The notes beneath the pieces are model-generated. The model was not told the DNA's origin. It saw only the letters and a program-made list of their open reading frames with translations, and did no database searches. From Priestia aryabhattai (lineage in GTDB: Bacteria > Bacillota > Bacilli > Bacillales > Bacillaceae_H): a DNA stretch of 64,000 nucleotides. Within the stretch, counting starts at the first letter, position 1, and the number at the start of each line of letters is the position of its first letter. Below are positions 8,586 through 17,096 of the stretch, piece by piece. A program made the position numbers and the translations under genes. Location of the stretch: assembly GCF_023715685.1 (NCBI RefSeq), contig NZ_JAMBOQ010000002.1, positions 434,001-498,000 of the forward strand. Direction: 5' to 3'.

Positions 8586-10169
8586 TTAATTAGCATGAAC
8601 AAGAGAAAAAATTTGAAAAGCTACGCGCAGCCGAAGGGTTTCCTCCGACGTATGAATAGGTCTTTTTAATAACTCTTCGCATTTTTCGATTCGATAGATC
8701 ACCGTGTTTCGGTGAACGAATAACTGTTTAGCAGTCTCTGAGATTTGGCAATTGGAATTTAGATATGTTTCAAGCGTGTCAAGTAAGATGGAGCGATCTT
8801 TCTTATCGTACTGCAGCAAACCTTCTAATGTTTGAGAATAGTAATCCTGTAAATCATTTGCCGGAAGCAACCTCAACAGTTCTTTAAACTGTTTTGGCTG
8901 ATAAAATTGAATAAGCTTCGACTGATCTTTAAAATGGATAGTTTCAAGAGCTTCAACAGCTTCTTTATATGAGTCAGCGATTGTAAGCAGGGATTGGCTT
9001 TGGTTTCCAATTCCAAATGACATTCGCTTATCGTAGTGACGGTAAACAGCTTCCTGCAAGCGATGCAAACATTCTATAATCATAGGTTGAGAATGAGGCG
9101 TAAACAAAAGAATATAAAGGTTATCGTAGAAAAATAAAACGGCCTCTGTATGACCTGCTGATAACTCATATTGAAGCAGCTCATAAATCATGTCGTCATC
9201 GCTGTAAGGCGTGAATGTAGAGTGGATTTTCCCAACGGCGCAAATATAGCTGTTTCCTGCTGATAAGCCCATCATCTGTGCTTGAAAGGAAGCATCTTCA
9301 AGCGTTTTATAATAATTATTAACAAGCTGATTAAAAAAATCGTTTTTTCGTCGCCGTTCAGCTTCATACAATGCCTGCTGTCTCATCATTTCGAAAGATA
9401 AAACGTTTGTCGCTTGTTCAATCGTTAGAAGAGCTGAATCGGATAAAGAAACTTGGTGTTCAATAAGTAAATAACTGTACTTTCTTGTATGAGTAGCAAT
9501 CGGAAAAAGCGTAACGGTTTTTTTTGTGTGTAAAAAGGAAAAGGTTGTATATTTTGCCGTTCGTAAAAACAGCTGCTTAGCGCCCGCTACCGCTTCTTCC
9601 ATCGCAAGCGAAAAAGGTTCGCGTTTGTTTGTATAAAAGAGTTCATGACCATGGGTATCACAAAGGGCAACGTGAGCATTGCATAACGTTTGAATGGACT
9701 GCATAATTTTCTCAATGCCTTTTCCTTGTAAGATGTACGAGGAAAATAGCTGATGTGTAACCATCGCTTGCTGAAGCTCGGCTGTTTTTTTATCTAAAAT
9801 AAAGCTGAGAGATTCGTTAATAACCGCACCTAACGTTTCGTCCGTTTGAAAATCAATGATCGGAAAGTGAAGTTCATCAGCTAGCTGACAAATAGAAGCA
9901 GGCACGTGTTCGAAAAAGCGCTTCGTTTTTATGGCCAATCCTGCACATTTCTTTTTAGCCATTCCTTTTACAAGTTTTGCTAAGCTTTCTTCATGTTCTT
10001 TGAAGTGATAACCCGTTGTAATTAAAAATTCTCCTTCTTTTAAAAAAGATAAAATATCGGGTGCGTCCATCATATTGACGTTATGTACTTTGCGGGTGAC
10101 TCCTTTTTGCCCGGCTACTACAGATGCTTTCTCATAAATTGGAATGCGTAAAAGAGTTTGTAGTTCCAT
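8586..10169 (-). CDS. pucR: PucR-family transcriptional regulator of purine catabolism
   Basis: 527 residues, close to Bacillus subtilis PucR (531). An N-terminal PucR sensor domain (about 1-120) starts with LQTLLRIPIYEKASVVAG. The middle has the GGDEF-like CdaR region, and the C-terminus is an HTH_30 domain with SETAKQLFVHRNTVIYRIEK. The family senses ureides such as allantoin and activates purine-degradation genes. It is divergent from pucF, with a TnrA-like box in the 300 bp between, so the pair probably responds to both substrate and nitrogen limitation. The start follows AAAGGAGT. Confidence 0.85.
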   Translation of the reverse strand: MELQTLLRIPIYEKASVVAGQKGVTRKVHNVNMMDAPDILSFLKEGEFLITTGYHFKEHEESLAKLVKGMAKKKCAGLAIKTKRFFEHVPASICQLADELHFPIIDFQTDETLGAVINESLSFILDKKTAELQQAMVTHQLFSSYILQGKGIEKIMQSIQTLCNAHVALCDTHGHELFYTNKREPFSLAMEEAVAGAKQLFLRTAKYTTFSFLHTKKTVTLFPIATHTRKYSYLLIEHQVSLSDSALLTIEQATNVLSFEMMRQQALYEAERRRKNDFFNQLVNNYYKTLEDASFQAQMMGLSAGNSYICAVGKIHSTFTPYSDDDMIYELLQYELSAGHTEAVLFFYDNLYILLFTPHSQPMIIECLHRLQEAVYRHYDKRMSFGIGNQSQSLLTIADSYKEAVEALETIHFKDQSKLIQFYQPKQFKELLRLLPANDLQDYYSQTLEGLLQYDKKDRSILLDTLETYLNSNCQISETAKQLFVHRNTVIYRIEKCEELLKRPIHTSEETLRLRVAFQIFSLVHAN

Positions 10170-10242
10170 TATTCATTACTCCTTTTGTTAAGAATTCTCA
10201 CATTACCCTGCGCGTATCTTTATCTATCTTTTATTCTATAAG

Positions 10243-10255
10243 AAAGTTTAGTTAA
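10243..10255 (+). promoter_or_regulatory. Degenerate PucR-box candidate
   Basis: AAAGTTTAGTTAA matches the Bacillus subtilis PucR box WWWCNTTGGTTAA at 11 of 13 positions. It lies in the pucR-pucF intergenic region. Two mismatches in an AT-rich stretch make this weak. Confidence 0.25.
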
Positions 10256-10341
10256 AATAAATAAAATTTTCAGAAAAAAATGTATAAATTGTTAATGAAG
10301 AAGTTTATTCTATCCTGTAAGATGAAATAAATAACATTTAA

Positions 10342-10358
10342 TGTTAGAAAAGATAACG
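10342..10358 (+). promoter_or_regulatory. TnrA-type box upstream of pucF
   Basis: TGTTA-gaaaaga-TAACG fits TGTNA-N7-TNACA except the last base. It is centred about 126 bp before the pucF start and roughly 45 bp before a plausible transcription start, if GATAGT at 10383 is the -10. That is the distance at which TnrA activates. TnrA is a known activator of puc genes in Bacillus subtilis. Confidence 0.5.
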
Positions 10359-10475
10359 TATATGAAACTTTTCGTATTTAGTGATAGTAGCTAAAAAAAG
10401 ACTAAATCATTGTAGAAAGTGTTAATGAAAACAATCAGTCATTTTCTTAAAATGAAGATAGCAGGAGGGATAGCA

Positions 10476-11717
10476 ATGGTCGCAGATATGACGGGAAAAT
10501 CTAAGCTTTGTCAGCAAATCGAAGAAAACATTAGCTGGTTGTCACAGTTTGGGTTAGATGAAAAAGAAGGTGTCACGAGGCTTTTATATACGGAACAGTG
10601 GAATGCAGCTCAAAAGGCGTTGGAAGAAAAAATGAAGGGACTTCACCTCAAGACGTATTACGATGATGTAGGAAATTTATTTGGACGTTTGCAAGGAACG
10701 GGTCAAGAAAAACAAGTTATTTTAACAGGATCACATATCGACACCGTGATAAACGGAGGAAAATATGACGGGGCGTTTGGTGTTGTGGCAGGTATCATTG
10801 CTCTGCAGTATTTACACGAGCATTACGGCTCCCCTACAAAAACATTAGAGGTCGTATCACTTTGTGAAGAAGAAGGCAGCAGATTTCCGCTTACGTATTG
10901 GGGATCAGGTAATATGAATGGATTACACAGAAAAAGTGATGCAAAACATGTTATAAATAAAGAAGGGGTTAAGCTTGATGACGAAATGAAGCAGCTTAAT
11001 TTTGGGAAAGGCCTCCATAGCGAGCCATATCGCACGGACATCGCTTCTTTTGTTGAACTGCATATTGAGCAAGGAAAGCAGCTTGAAATGTCTCATTGCG
11101 ATATCGGAATTGTTTCTAGTATCGTCGGGCAGAAACGCTTTACAGTATTTGTTAAGGGTGAAAGTAACCATGCGGGCACAACGCCGATGAACATCCGAAA
11201 AGATGCATTTTATGTGAGCTGCAGACTTGCTAAAGCATTTATTGAATTGAGTGAAAAATATCATAATGCTTTATATGTAACTGTTGGCAAGGTTACACTT
11301 TCTCCAAATGCACCGAATGTAATACCGGGATATGTAGAATTCACCGTAGATATAAGACATCACCAGTATAAGGTTTTGCAAGAAGCAGAACGAGAAATGA
11401 AGGAGATTATAAAGCGAACGGCAGGGACTTTAGAAGTAAATATCGACTGCTGGATGGATGAAAAGCCTGTCACCATGAGTGGAGAATTATCTGAACTTTC
11501 CAAAATTATTTCCTCGGAAAAGAATATCTCCTCCCGAGAATTAGTAAGCGGTGCAGGACACGACTCGCAAGTATTTGGGCGAAGAGTTCCCACATGTTTG
11601 CTATTCGTACCGAGTCATGATGGAATCAGCCATTCCCCAAAGGAATTCACCAAAGGAGAACAGTTAGAAAAAGGAGTAAAGGTCTTAATAGAACTATTAT
11701 ATAAGCTTGCCTACTAG
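10476..11717 (+). CDS. pucF: Allantoate amidohydrolase (M20 family)
   Basis: The start chosen is ATG 10476 after AGGAGGG; an upstream in-frame GTG at 10419 lacks a site. 413 residues, matching PucF (412). M20 hydantoinase/carbamoylase fold with the metal-site motifs GSHIDTV (His, Asp), DGAFGVVAG, CEEEGSRF and the dimerisation-domain HIEQG. The enzyme hydrolyses allantoate to ureidoglycine (or ureidoglycolate), releasing ammonia and CO2, and uses divalent metal. It lies 12 bp before pucG in one operon whose product is the next enzyme in the path. Beta-ureidopropionase-type substrates are possible in this family, but the neighbours argue for allantoate. Confidence 0.87.
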   Translation: MVADMTGKSKLCQQIEENISWLSQFGLDEKEGVTRLLYTEQWNAAQKALEEKMKGLHLKTYYDDVGNLFGRLQGTGQEKQVILTGSHIDTVINGGKYDGAFGVVAGIIALQYLHEHYGSPTKTLEVVSLCEEEGSRFPLTYWGSGNMNGLHRKSDAKHVINKEGVKLDDEMKQLNFGKGLHSEPYRTDIASFVELHIEQGKQLEMSHCDIGIVSSIVGQKRFTVFVKGESNHAGTTPMNIRKDAFYVSCRLAKAFIELSEKYHNALYVTVGKVTLSPNAPNVIPGYVEFTVDIRHHQYKVLQEAEREMKEIIKRTAGTLEVNIDCWMDEKPVTMSGELSELSKIISSEKNISSRELVSGAGHDSQVFGRRVPTCLLFVPSHDGISHSPKEFTKGEQLEKGVKVLIELLYKLAY

Positions 11718-11729
11718 GAGGAATTTGAG

Positions 11730-12980
11730 ATGACCATAACAAAACAGCTTCATACACCGCCACGTACGATTATGACACCCGGACCCGTAGAAGCAGATCC
11801 ACGCGTATTAAGAGCATTAGGAACACCTATTTTAGGTCAGTTTGACCCCGCATTTACGCACATTATGAACGAAACGATGGAAATGCTTCGTGAACTATTT
11901 CAAACCAAAAACAAATGGGCTTTTCCCGTTGATGGAACGTCTAGAGCTGGGATTGAAGCAGTTCTTGCAAGTGTAGTTGAGCCTGGCGATAAAGTATTCG
12001 TCCCGATTTTCGGTCGCTTCGGCTATTTATTAACGGAAATTGCCGAGCGCTACGGAGCTGATGTACACAATATTGAATGCGAATGGGGAGAAGTGTTTGA
12101 CCCTGAGACAGTCATCCGTGAAATAAAAAAAGTAAATCCGAAAATTGTTGCAATGGTTCATGGTGAAACGTCTACAGGAAGAATGCAGCCTCTTAAAGAA
12201 ATTGGTGCTGCATGCCGCGACCAAGATGTCTTATTTATTGTCGACGCAGTAGCCACTATTGGCGGTACGGATGTAAAAGTAGATGAGTGGAACATTGACG
12301 CATTGATTGCAGGCACACAAAAGTGTTTATCTGTTCCGTCTGGCATGGCACCTATTACGTACAATGATCGTATTGAAAAAATTATCATGGAACGTAAAAA
12401 AGTTGAAAAAGGAATTGCGACAAAAGCAGATGCTCAAACTGTTCGTCTGCGTCCTAATATTATCAGCAACTATTTTGATTTGAGTCAGCTTCAAGACTAT
12501 TGGAGTGAGCGCAGGTTAAATCATCATACGGAAGCAACGTCCATGCTCTATGCTTTAAGAGAAGGACTGCGCGTTATTTTAGAAGAAGGATTAGAGGAAA
12601 GATTTGCCCGACACCGCCTCCATGAAAAAGCACTTGTAGCCGGTATTAAAGCAATGGGATTGTCTTTATTCGGGGATGAACATTCAAAAGTTCCAACTGT
12701 TACTTGTGTTTTAATTCCCCTAGAGATTGACGGAGAGGCAGTTCGTTCTACGCTTCTTGAACAATTTGGGATTGAAATTGCAAGTTCTTTTGGGCCGGTG
12801 CACGGAAAAATATGGCGCATCGGTACAATGGGATACAGCTGTCGAAAAGACAACGTTCTATTTACATTGGCCGGTCTTGAAGCAGTGCTTATTCGAAACG
12901 GGGCAAGCGTGAATGCAGGTTCTGCTCTGCAAGCAGCATTAGAAGTTTATGAGGAAGAAGTAGCGTTGTCTAGTCTGTAA
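11730..12980 (+). CDS. pucG: (S)-ureidoglycine:glyoxylate aminotransferase
   Basis: 416 residues, the same length as Bacillus subtilis PucG and very similar throughout (RTIMTPGPVE, FDPAFTHIMNETMEMLRELF, SYFGPV-like SSFGPVHGK). It is a class V PLP enzyme; the Schiff-base lysine is in AGTQKCLSVPSG. It converts ureidoglycine plus glyoxylate to oxalurate (or hydantoate-derived products) and glycine, so nitrogen from purines enters glycine. The ribosome site is AGGAGG. Together with pucF it covers two consecutive steps of ureide use. No transport or xanthine/urate genes are in the window. Confidence 0.9.
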   Translation: MTITKQLHTPPRTIMTPGPVEADPRVLRALGTPILGQFDPAFTHIMNETMEMLRELFQTKNKWAFPVDGTSRAGIEAVLASVVEPGDKVFVPIFGRFGYLLTEIAERYGADVHNIECEWGEVFDPETVIREIKKVNPKIVAMVHGETSTGRMQPLKEIGAACRDQDVLFIVDAVATIGGTDVKVDEWNIDALIAGTQKCLSVPSGMAPITYNDRIEKIIMERKKVEKGIATKADAQTVRLRPNIISNYFDLSQLQDYWSERRLNHHTEATSMLYALREGLRVILEEGLEERFARHRLHEKALVAGIKAMGLSLFGDEHSKVPTVTCVLIPLEIDGEAVRSTLLEQFGIEIASSFGPVHGKIWRIGTMGYSCRKDNVLFTLAGLEAVLIRNGASVNAGSALQAALEVYEEEVALSSL

Positions 12981-13023
12981 AGATTCGTTTTATTCATCAT
13001 ATAAAGAAAAGAGGAGATTTTCT

Positions 13024-14634
13024 ATGAGCGAATACTTTTTCACACACCCATATGCATCGCAACGTACGTGTACGTTTGGAAAAAACGGAATGGTAGCAAC
13101 TAGTCAGCCTCTTGCCGCTCAAGCGGGTCTTGAAATGTTGAAAAAAGGAGGCAATGCGGTAGATGCTGCTATTGCCTCCGCAGCTTGTTTAACGGTTGTA
13201 GAACCTACGTCAAATGGAATTGGCGGAGACGCATTTGCTCTTGTGTGGATAAATGAAGAGCTATATGGACTCAACGCGAGCGGTCCTGCTCCTGCTTCTA
13301 TCTCTATTGAGGCTCTGCATGCCATGGGGATAAAAGAGATGCCGGCTCGCGGTTTTGTTCCTGTTACGGTTCCAGGTGCCCCGAGCGCGTGGGCGGAGCT
13401 GTCAAAACGCTTTGGACGGCTGTCGTTAAAAGAAGTGCTGCAGCCTGCTATTTCTTATGCGCAAGAAGGGTTCCCAATCTCCCCAATTTTAGGGTACAAT
13501 TGGGAACGAGCGTTTGAACGATTTACACACGCGCTAAAAGGTGACGAATATAAGCACTGGTTTGAGACGTTTACCAACAATGGATCAGCTCCTAAAGTAG
13601 GGGAAATGTGGCGATCACCAGACCATGCTGCTACGCTGCTTGAAATTGCCGAAACGAATGGAGAATCTTTTTACAGAGGGGATCTAGCTGATAAAATAGC
13701 AGCTTTTTCGAAAAGACACGGCGGATTTTTAGCAAAAGAAGATTTAGCAGCTTTTAAAGCAGAGTGGGTGAAGCCGATTTCAACTTCTTACCGAGGATAT
13801 GATGTGTGGGAAATTCCCCCTAACGGCCAAGGCCTTATTGCACTTTTAGCTTTAAATACGCTAAAAGGCTTTTCTTTCGATGCCAAAGATTCTGTCGATA
13901 CATACCACAAGCAAATTGAAGCCATGAAGCTAGCGTTTGCAGATGGACAAAAATTCATTACAGATGCTGATAAAATGACAGTAGCAGTTGAAGGTTTGTT
14001 GAATGATTCTTATGCACACAAGCGCAGAGAGCTGATTGGTGAAAAAGCGCTTATTCCCGAAGCCGGACAGCCGTCTCATAGCGGTACTATCTATTTAGCG
14101 ACAGCTGATAGAGAAGGAAACATGGTATCATTCATTCAAAGTAATTACATGGATTTTGGCTCAGGACTAGTCGTACCTAATACAGGCATATGCCTGCAAA
14201 ACCGTGGGCATAATTTTTCGTTAGATTCTAGGCACCATAACCGGTTAGAGCCTGGGAAACGAACCTACCATACCATTATTCCTGGATTTTTAACAAAGAA
14301 TAAAAGGGCTGTAGGTCCATTCGGTGTAATGGGTAAATTTATGCAGCCGCAAGGACATGTGCAAGTCGTCATGAATATGATCGATTTCCATCTAAATCCT
14401 CAGGCAGCTTTAGATGCACCAAGATGGCAGTGGATTGAACATAAAAAGGTTCTTGTGGAAAAAGAAATGCCTTCACATATTGTAGAAGCATTAGAACGCA
14501 AAGGGCATGATATTCATGTGGCTACGAGCAGACATACGTTTGGAAGAGGGCAGATTATTTTAAGAGATGAACAAACCGGTGTATTATACGGTGGCACAGA
14601 AGCGCGAACAGACGGAGCGGTCGTTGCTTATTAG
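13024..14634 (+). CDS. Gamma-glutamyltransferase family protein (YwrD-like)
   Basis: 536 residues, a single-chain Ntn-hydrolase precursor of the GGT family. The autoprocessing/catalytic threonine is probably Thr355 in HSGTIYLATADREGN. The N-terminal GGNAVDAAIASA motif is the GGT signature. It lacks a signal peptide, so it should be cytoplasmic, like YwrD and the archaeal GGT-like group, unlike secreted Ggt. Substrate unknown. It follows pucG by 43 bp with its own GAGGAG site, and the two CHR transporter genes follow it. In Bacillus subtilis ywrD is near the CHR genes ywrA and ywrB, so this is the same neighbourhood fused behind puc genes. Confidence 0.83.
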   Translation: MSEYFFTHPYASQRTCTFGKNGMVATSQPLAAQAGLEMLKKGGNAVDAAIASAACLTVVEPTSNGIGGDAFALVWINEELYGLNASGPAPASISIEALHAMGIKEMPARGFVPVTVPGAPSAWAELSKRFGRLSLKEVLQPAISYAQEGFPISPILGYNWERAFERFTHALKGDEYKHWFETFTNNGSAPKVGEMWRSPDHAATLLEIAETNGESFYRGDLADKIAAFSKRHGGFLAKEDLAAFKAEWVKPISTSYRGYDVWEIPPNGQGLIALLALNTLKGFSFDAKDSVDTYHKQIEAMKLAFADGQKFITDADKMTVAVEGLLNDSYAHKRRELIGEKALIPEAGQPSHSGTIYLATADREGNMVSFIQSNYMDFGSGLVVPNTGICLQNRGHNFSLDSRHHNRLEPGKRTYHTIIPGFLTKNKRAVGPFGVMGKFMQPQGHVQVVMNMIDFHLNPQAALDAPRWQWIEHKKVLVEKEMPSHIVEALERKGHDIHVATSRHTFGRGQIILRDEQTGVLYGGTEARTDGAVVAY

Positions 14635-14658
14635 ATCACAGAGAAAGGAGCGCGAGAA

Positions 14659-15243
14659 ATGCGACAATTGGATATTTTTATAGCGTTTTTTCGCTCAGGT
14701 ATGCTCGGCTACGGAGGAGGACCTTCAGCTATTCCACTTGTTAAAAAAGAAGTGGTCGATACGTACAAGTGGATGGATGACGATGAATTTGGCGATTTGT
14801 TAGCAATCGCCAATACGCTGCCTGGGCCTATTGCTACAAAGCTGGCTGGATACATCGGCTATCGAGTCGGCGGCATTTTGGGTCTCGGGACAGCTTTATT
14901 TGCAGCCGTCATTCCAACCGTTTTTTTAATGGTATTGCTGTTGACAACTTTAACGCAATTTAAAGATCAGCCGTGGGTTATGGGCATGACAAAAGCAGTT
15001 GTCCCTGTAGTAGGAGTTATGCTCGCGGTTATGACGTGGGACTTTTTTAAAAAATCAACGTCTGGTTTAGGGTGGACTCCAGCTATTATCTTATTGATTA
15101 TTAGTTTAGGGCTAATGGAATTTGCACATATCCATCCAGCAGTCATTATTATTGTTCTTATGGCAGCAGCTTGGATTCCGCTAAAACGAAAAGGAAAAAA
15201 AGGCGAAAGTGCTGAGCACAAGCAGAAGAGGGAATCGGTATGA
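14659..15243 (+). CDS. CHR (chromate) transporter, first half-size subunit
   Basis: 194 residues with about five to six membrane helices and the CHR-domain pattern FFRSGMLGYGGGPSAIPLV followed by NTLPGPIATKLAGYIGY. Half-size CHR proteins work as a pair encoded by adjacent genes (YwrB/YwrA in Bacillus subtilis) and export chromate or related oxyanions. It overlaps the next gene by ATGA. The natural substrate here is unclear; position behind purine-degradation genes raises the chance that it carries another anion. The ribosome site is AAAGGAG. Confidence 0.83.
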   Translation: MRQLDIFIAFFRSGMLGYGGGPSAIPLVKKEVVDTYKWMDDDEFGDLLAIANTLPGPIATKLAGYIGYRVGGILGLGTALFAAVIPTVFLMVLLLTTLTQFKDQPWVMGMTKAVVPVVGVMLAVMTWDFFKKSTSGLGWTPAIILLIISLGLMEFAHIHPAVIIIVLMAAAWIPLKRKGKKGESAEHKQKRESV

Positions 15244-15770
15244 TTTATATTCAGCTATTTATGGCGTTTTTTGTTTCAAATATTTTAGGCTATGGAGGCG
15301 GACCTGCGTCGATTCCGCTTATTCAAAAAGAAGTCGTGGATCACTATCATTGGCTTACGGTCAAAGAGTTTAGTGAAATGCTAGCAATTGGAAATGCGCT
15401 GCCGGGTCCGATTGCAACAAAAATGGCGGGGTTTATCGGATATCAACAGGCAGGGATTTTAGGCTCGGTGGTTGCTCTTTTTGCAACGATTGCTCCGTCG
15501 GTTTTACTTTTAGTTATTTTACTTCGAATATTATTTAAGTATAAAGATTCGCCAAATGTCAAGAAAATGACGAACTACATTCGTCCTGTGATCGCCATTT
15601 TACTGGGCTTGATGGCATATGAATTTTTTATGAATTCATACAGTGATTCAGGTATATGGCAAACTCTATTTTTAGTAGCAGCCAGCTTTCTTTTATTGGA
15701 AAAATTGCGTGTGCATCCAGCGTTCGTTATTGTTGGAGCACTCGTATACGGAGCTGTTTTTCTTGCTTGA
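15240..15770 (+). CDS. CHR (chromate) transporter, second half-size subunit
   Basis: 176 residues, paralogous to the preceding gene: NILGYGGGPASIPLI near the N-terminus and GNALPGPIATKMAGFIGY. The 4-base stop/start overlap implies coupled translation and a two-subunit complex. It is the last gene of the pucF-pucG-GGT-CHR-CHR run and is followed by a terminator. Function as for its partner. Confidence 0.83.
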   Translation: MIYIQLFMAFFVSNILGYGGGPASIPLIQKEVVDHYHWLTVKEFSEMLAIGNALPGPIATKMAGFIGYQQAGILGSVVALFATIAPSVLLLVILLRILFKYKDSPNVKKMTNYIRPVIAILLGLMAYEFFMNSYSDSGIWQTLFLVAASFLLLEKLRVHPAFVIVGALVYGAVFLA

Positions 15771-15775
15771 ATGAA

Positions 15776-15803
15776 GCTCTCAAATGATGAGAGTTTTTTT
15801 TTG
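15776..15803 (+). terminator. Terminator ending the puc/GGT/CHR operon
   Basis: A short stem CTCTCA/TGAGAG, 5-nt loop and nine T. Confidence 0.7.
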
Positions 15804-15829
15804 TAAAAGAGACGAAAAGAGGGAGAGCG

Positions 15830-16288
15830 ATGGTTGAAAAAGCAGTATTAGAAAACGTGCAGGATCTGGTTAACTTGCGAATTTTGCTCATGAAAGAACT
15901 AGGAGAATTAAACGAGAATGAGTAGCTGTTTCGAAAAGCTACAGAAGAATATTTTACTGCAAATATAAATAATCCAAATAGCTATACGGCTATTTTAAAA
16001 GCTGATGGAGAAATCGTATCAGCAGGAAGCATCGTCTTTTTTATACGTCCGCCTTCACCGAGTAACCTTGAAGGAAAAGAAGCATATGTTATGAACATGT
16101 ATACAGCTTTTGATTACCGAAAGCAAGGTTATTCTTCAGCTATTTTAAAGCATTTGATGCAGTACTGCCAAAAAAGTGGTGTGAATCGAATATGGTTAAG
16201 TACTTCTTCGGCGGGAAAATGCCTATATCAAAAACACGGATTTATTGAATATGAATCTGAAATGGAATACACGTTTGAAAAAAATTAG
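15830..16288 (+). pseudogene. GNAT acetyltransferase broken by an in-frame amber stop
   Basis: ATG 15830 follows GGGAGAGCG and the frame is coding-like throughout, but codon 32 is TAG (15923-15925), probably from CAG. After the stop the same frame continues for 120 codons with GNAT features: EAYVMNMYTAFDYRKQGYSS, the Q/R-x-x-G-x-S/A acetyl-CoA loop as RKQGYSS, and YQKHGFIEYESEMEYTF at the end. An internal ATG at 16091 could give a 65-residue fragment, which would lack half the fold. Members acetylate small molecules or proteins; the substrate cannot be told. A nonsense-suppressed or sequencing-error explanation is possible. Confidence 0.75.
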
Positions 16289-16364
16289 AGTGGCAAAACT
16301 CTTGATAGAGCTGGGTTTGAAGGAGAAATGGTTTTTAAAAAATAAAAAAAATTAATAAAAAGTG

Positions 16365-16393
16365 TTGACGAAGATAAAAAAACCATTCATAAT
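16365..16393 (+). promoter_or_regulatory. Sigma-A promoter of the T-box/aroA transcript
   Basis: TTGACG and CATAAT separated by 17 bp. It precedes the first T-box by about 100 bases and is the only strong promoter seen before the DAHP synthase gene. Confidence 0.65.
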
Positions 16394-16489
16394 ACAAATC
16401 AACATCACACAACATTACACACAACTTGGAAGCGACAAACAGTTTCAAACGATTGGAACTGATTATCCAAGTACACATACATAGTCAAT

Positions 16490-16735
16490 ACTGAGCGTTG
16501 ATAGGAGCACTAGTAGAAAAAATTTCCCTGTATCAGAGAGCTGACGGTTGCTGCGAGTCAGAACAAAAATTTTTTCGAAGTACATTCCTTGAGCATCTTT
16601 TCCGAGCAGGAAAAGACGGCCTAGCCGTTATTTTAATGAAGAGGCAAGCGAAATGCTTGCAACTAGGGTGGTACCGCGAATTTTCGTCCCTACTGACTCT
16701 TAAGAAAAATCTTAAGGGTGAGTAGGGACTTTTTG
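16490..16735 (+). ncRNA. T-box leader 1, tyrosine (UAC) specifier
   Basis: Stem I starts around AGTAGAAAAAATTT and closes with AAATTTTTTC. The distal-loop motif CAGAGAGCTGACGGTTGCTG is present. The specifier-loop 3' strand reads CGAA-G-TAC-A, giving UAC (Tyr) at 16581-16583. The T-box proper AGGGTGGTACCGCG is at 16665-16678. The terminator is at 16686-16735 (GTCCCTACT...AGTAGGGAC, with an extra inner CTTAAG stem). Uncharged tRNA-Tyr would pair and favour read-through. The specifier is assigned by position from known T-boxes, not by folding. Confidence 0.85.
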
Positions 16736-16769
16736 TATTTCGGTCCATTATAATTTTATATCCATTACA

Positions 16770-16993
16770 AGCGATGAAAAGAGCATAGTAGCAAAATCTT
16801 CCCTGTATCAGAGAGCTGATGGTTGGTGTGAATCAGTACAAAAGAGATTGCGAATTACATTCTTGGAGCTTTCTTTTGGCGATAGTCAAAAGCGGCAATA
16901 GCCGTTATCTTAATGAAGAGGCAAGCAATGCTTGCAATTAGGGTGGTACCGCGATCAATTCGTCCCTACTGATACAGTCAGTAGGGACTTTTT
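16770..16993 (+). ncRNA. T-box leader 2 in tandem, tyrosine (UAC) specifier
   Basis: A second complete T-box only about 40 nt after the first terminator: CAGAGAGCTGATGGTTGGTG distal loop, specifier region GCGAA-T-TAC-A (UAC at 16856-16858), T-box AGGGTGGTACCGCG at 16940-16953, and terminator stem GTCCCTACTGA/TCAGTAGGGAC at 16962-16988 with a T tract. Transcription must pass both terminators to reach aroA, so both elements must bind uncharged tRNA-Tyr. Confidence 0.87.
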
Positions 16994-17096
16994 GTATATC
17001 CGCATAAGCGGCTGTGTAGGTGTAAAACGGATTTTTAAATACAAACTAAACGAGAAGATCCGTTCAAGGTTATAAAATCAAAGGAGGATTTTTAAA

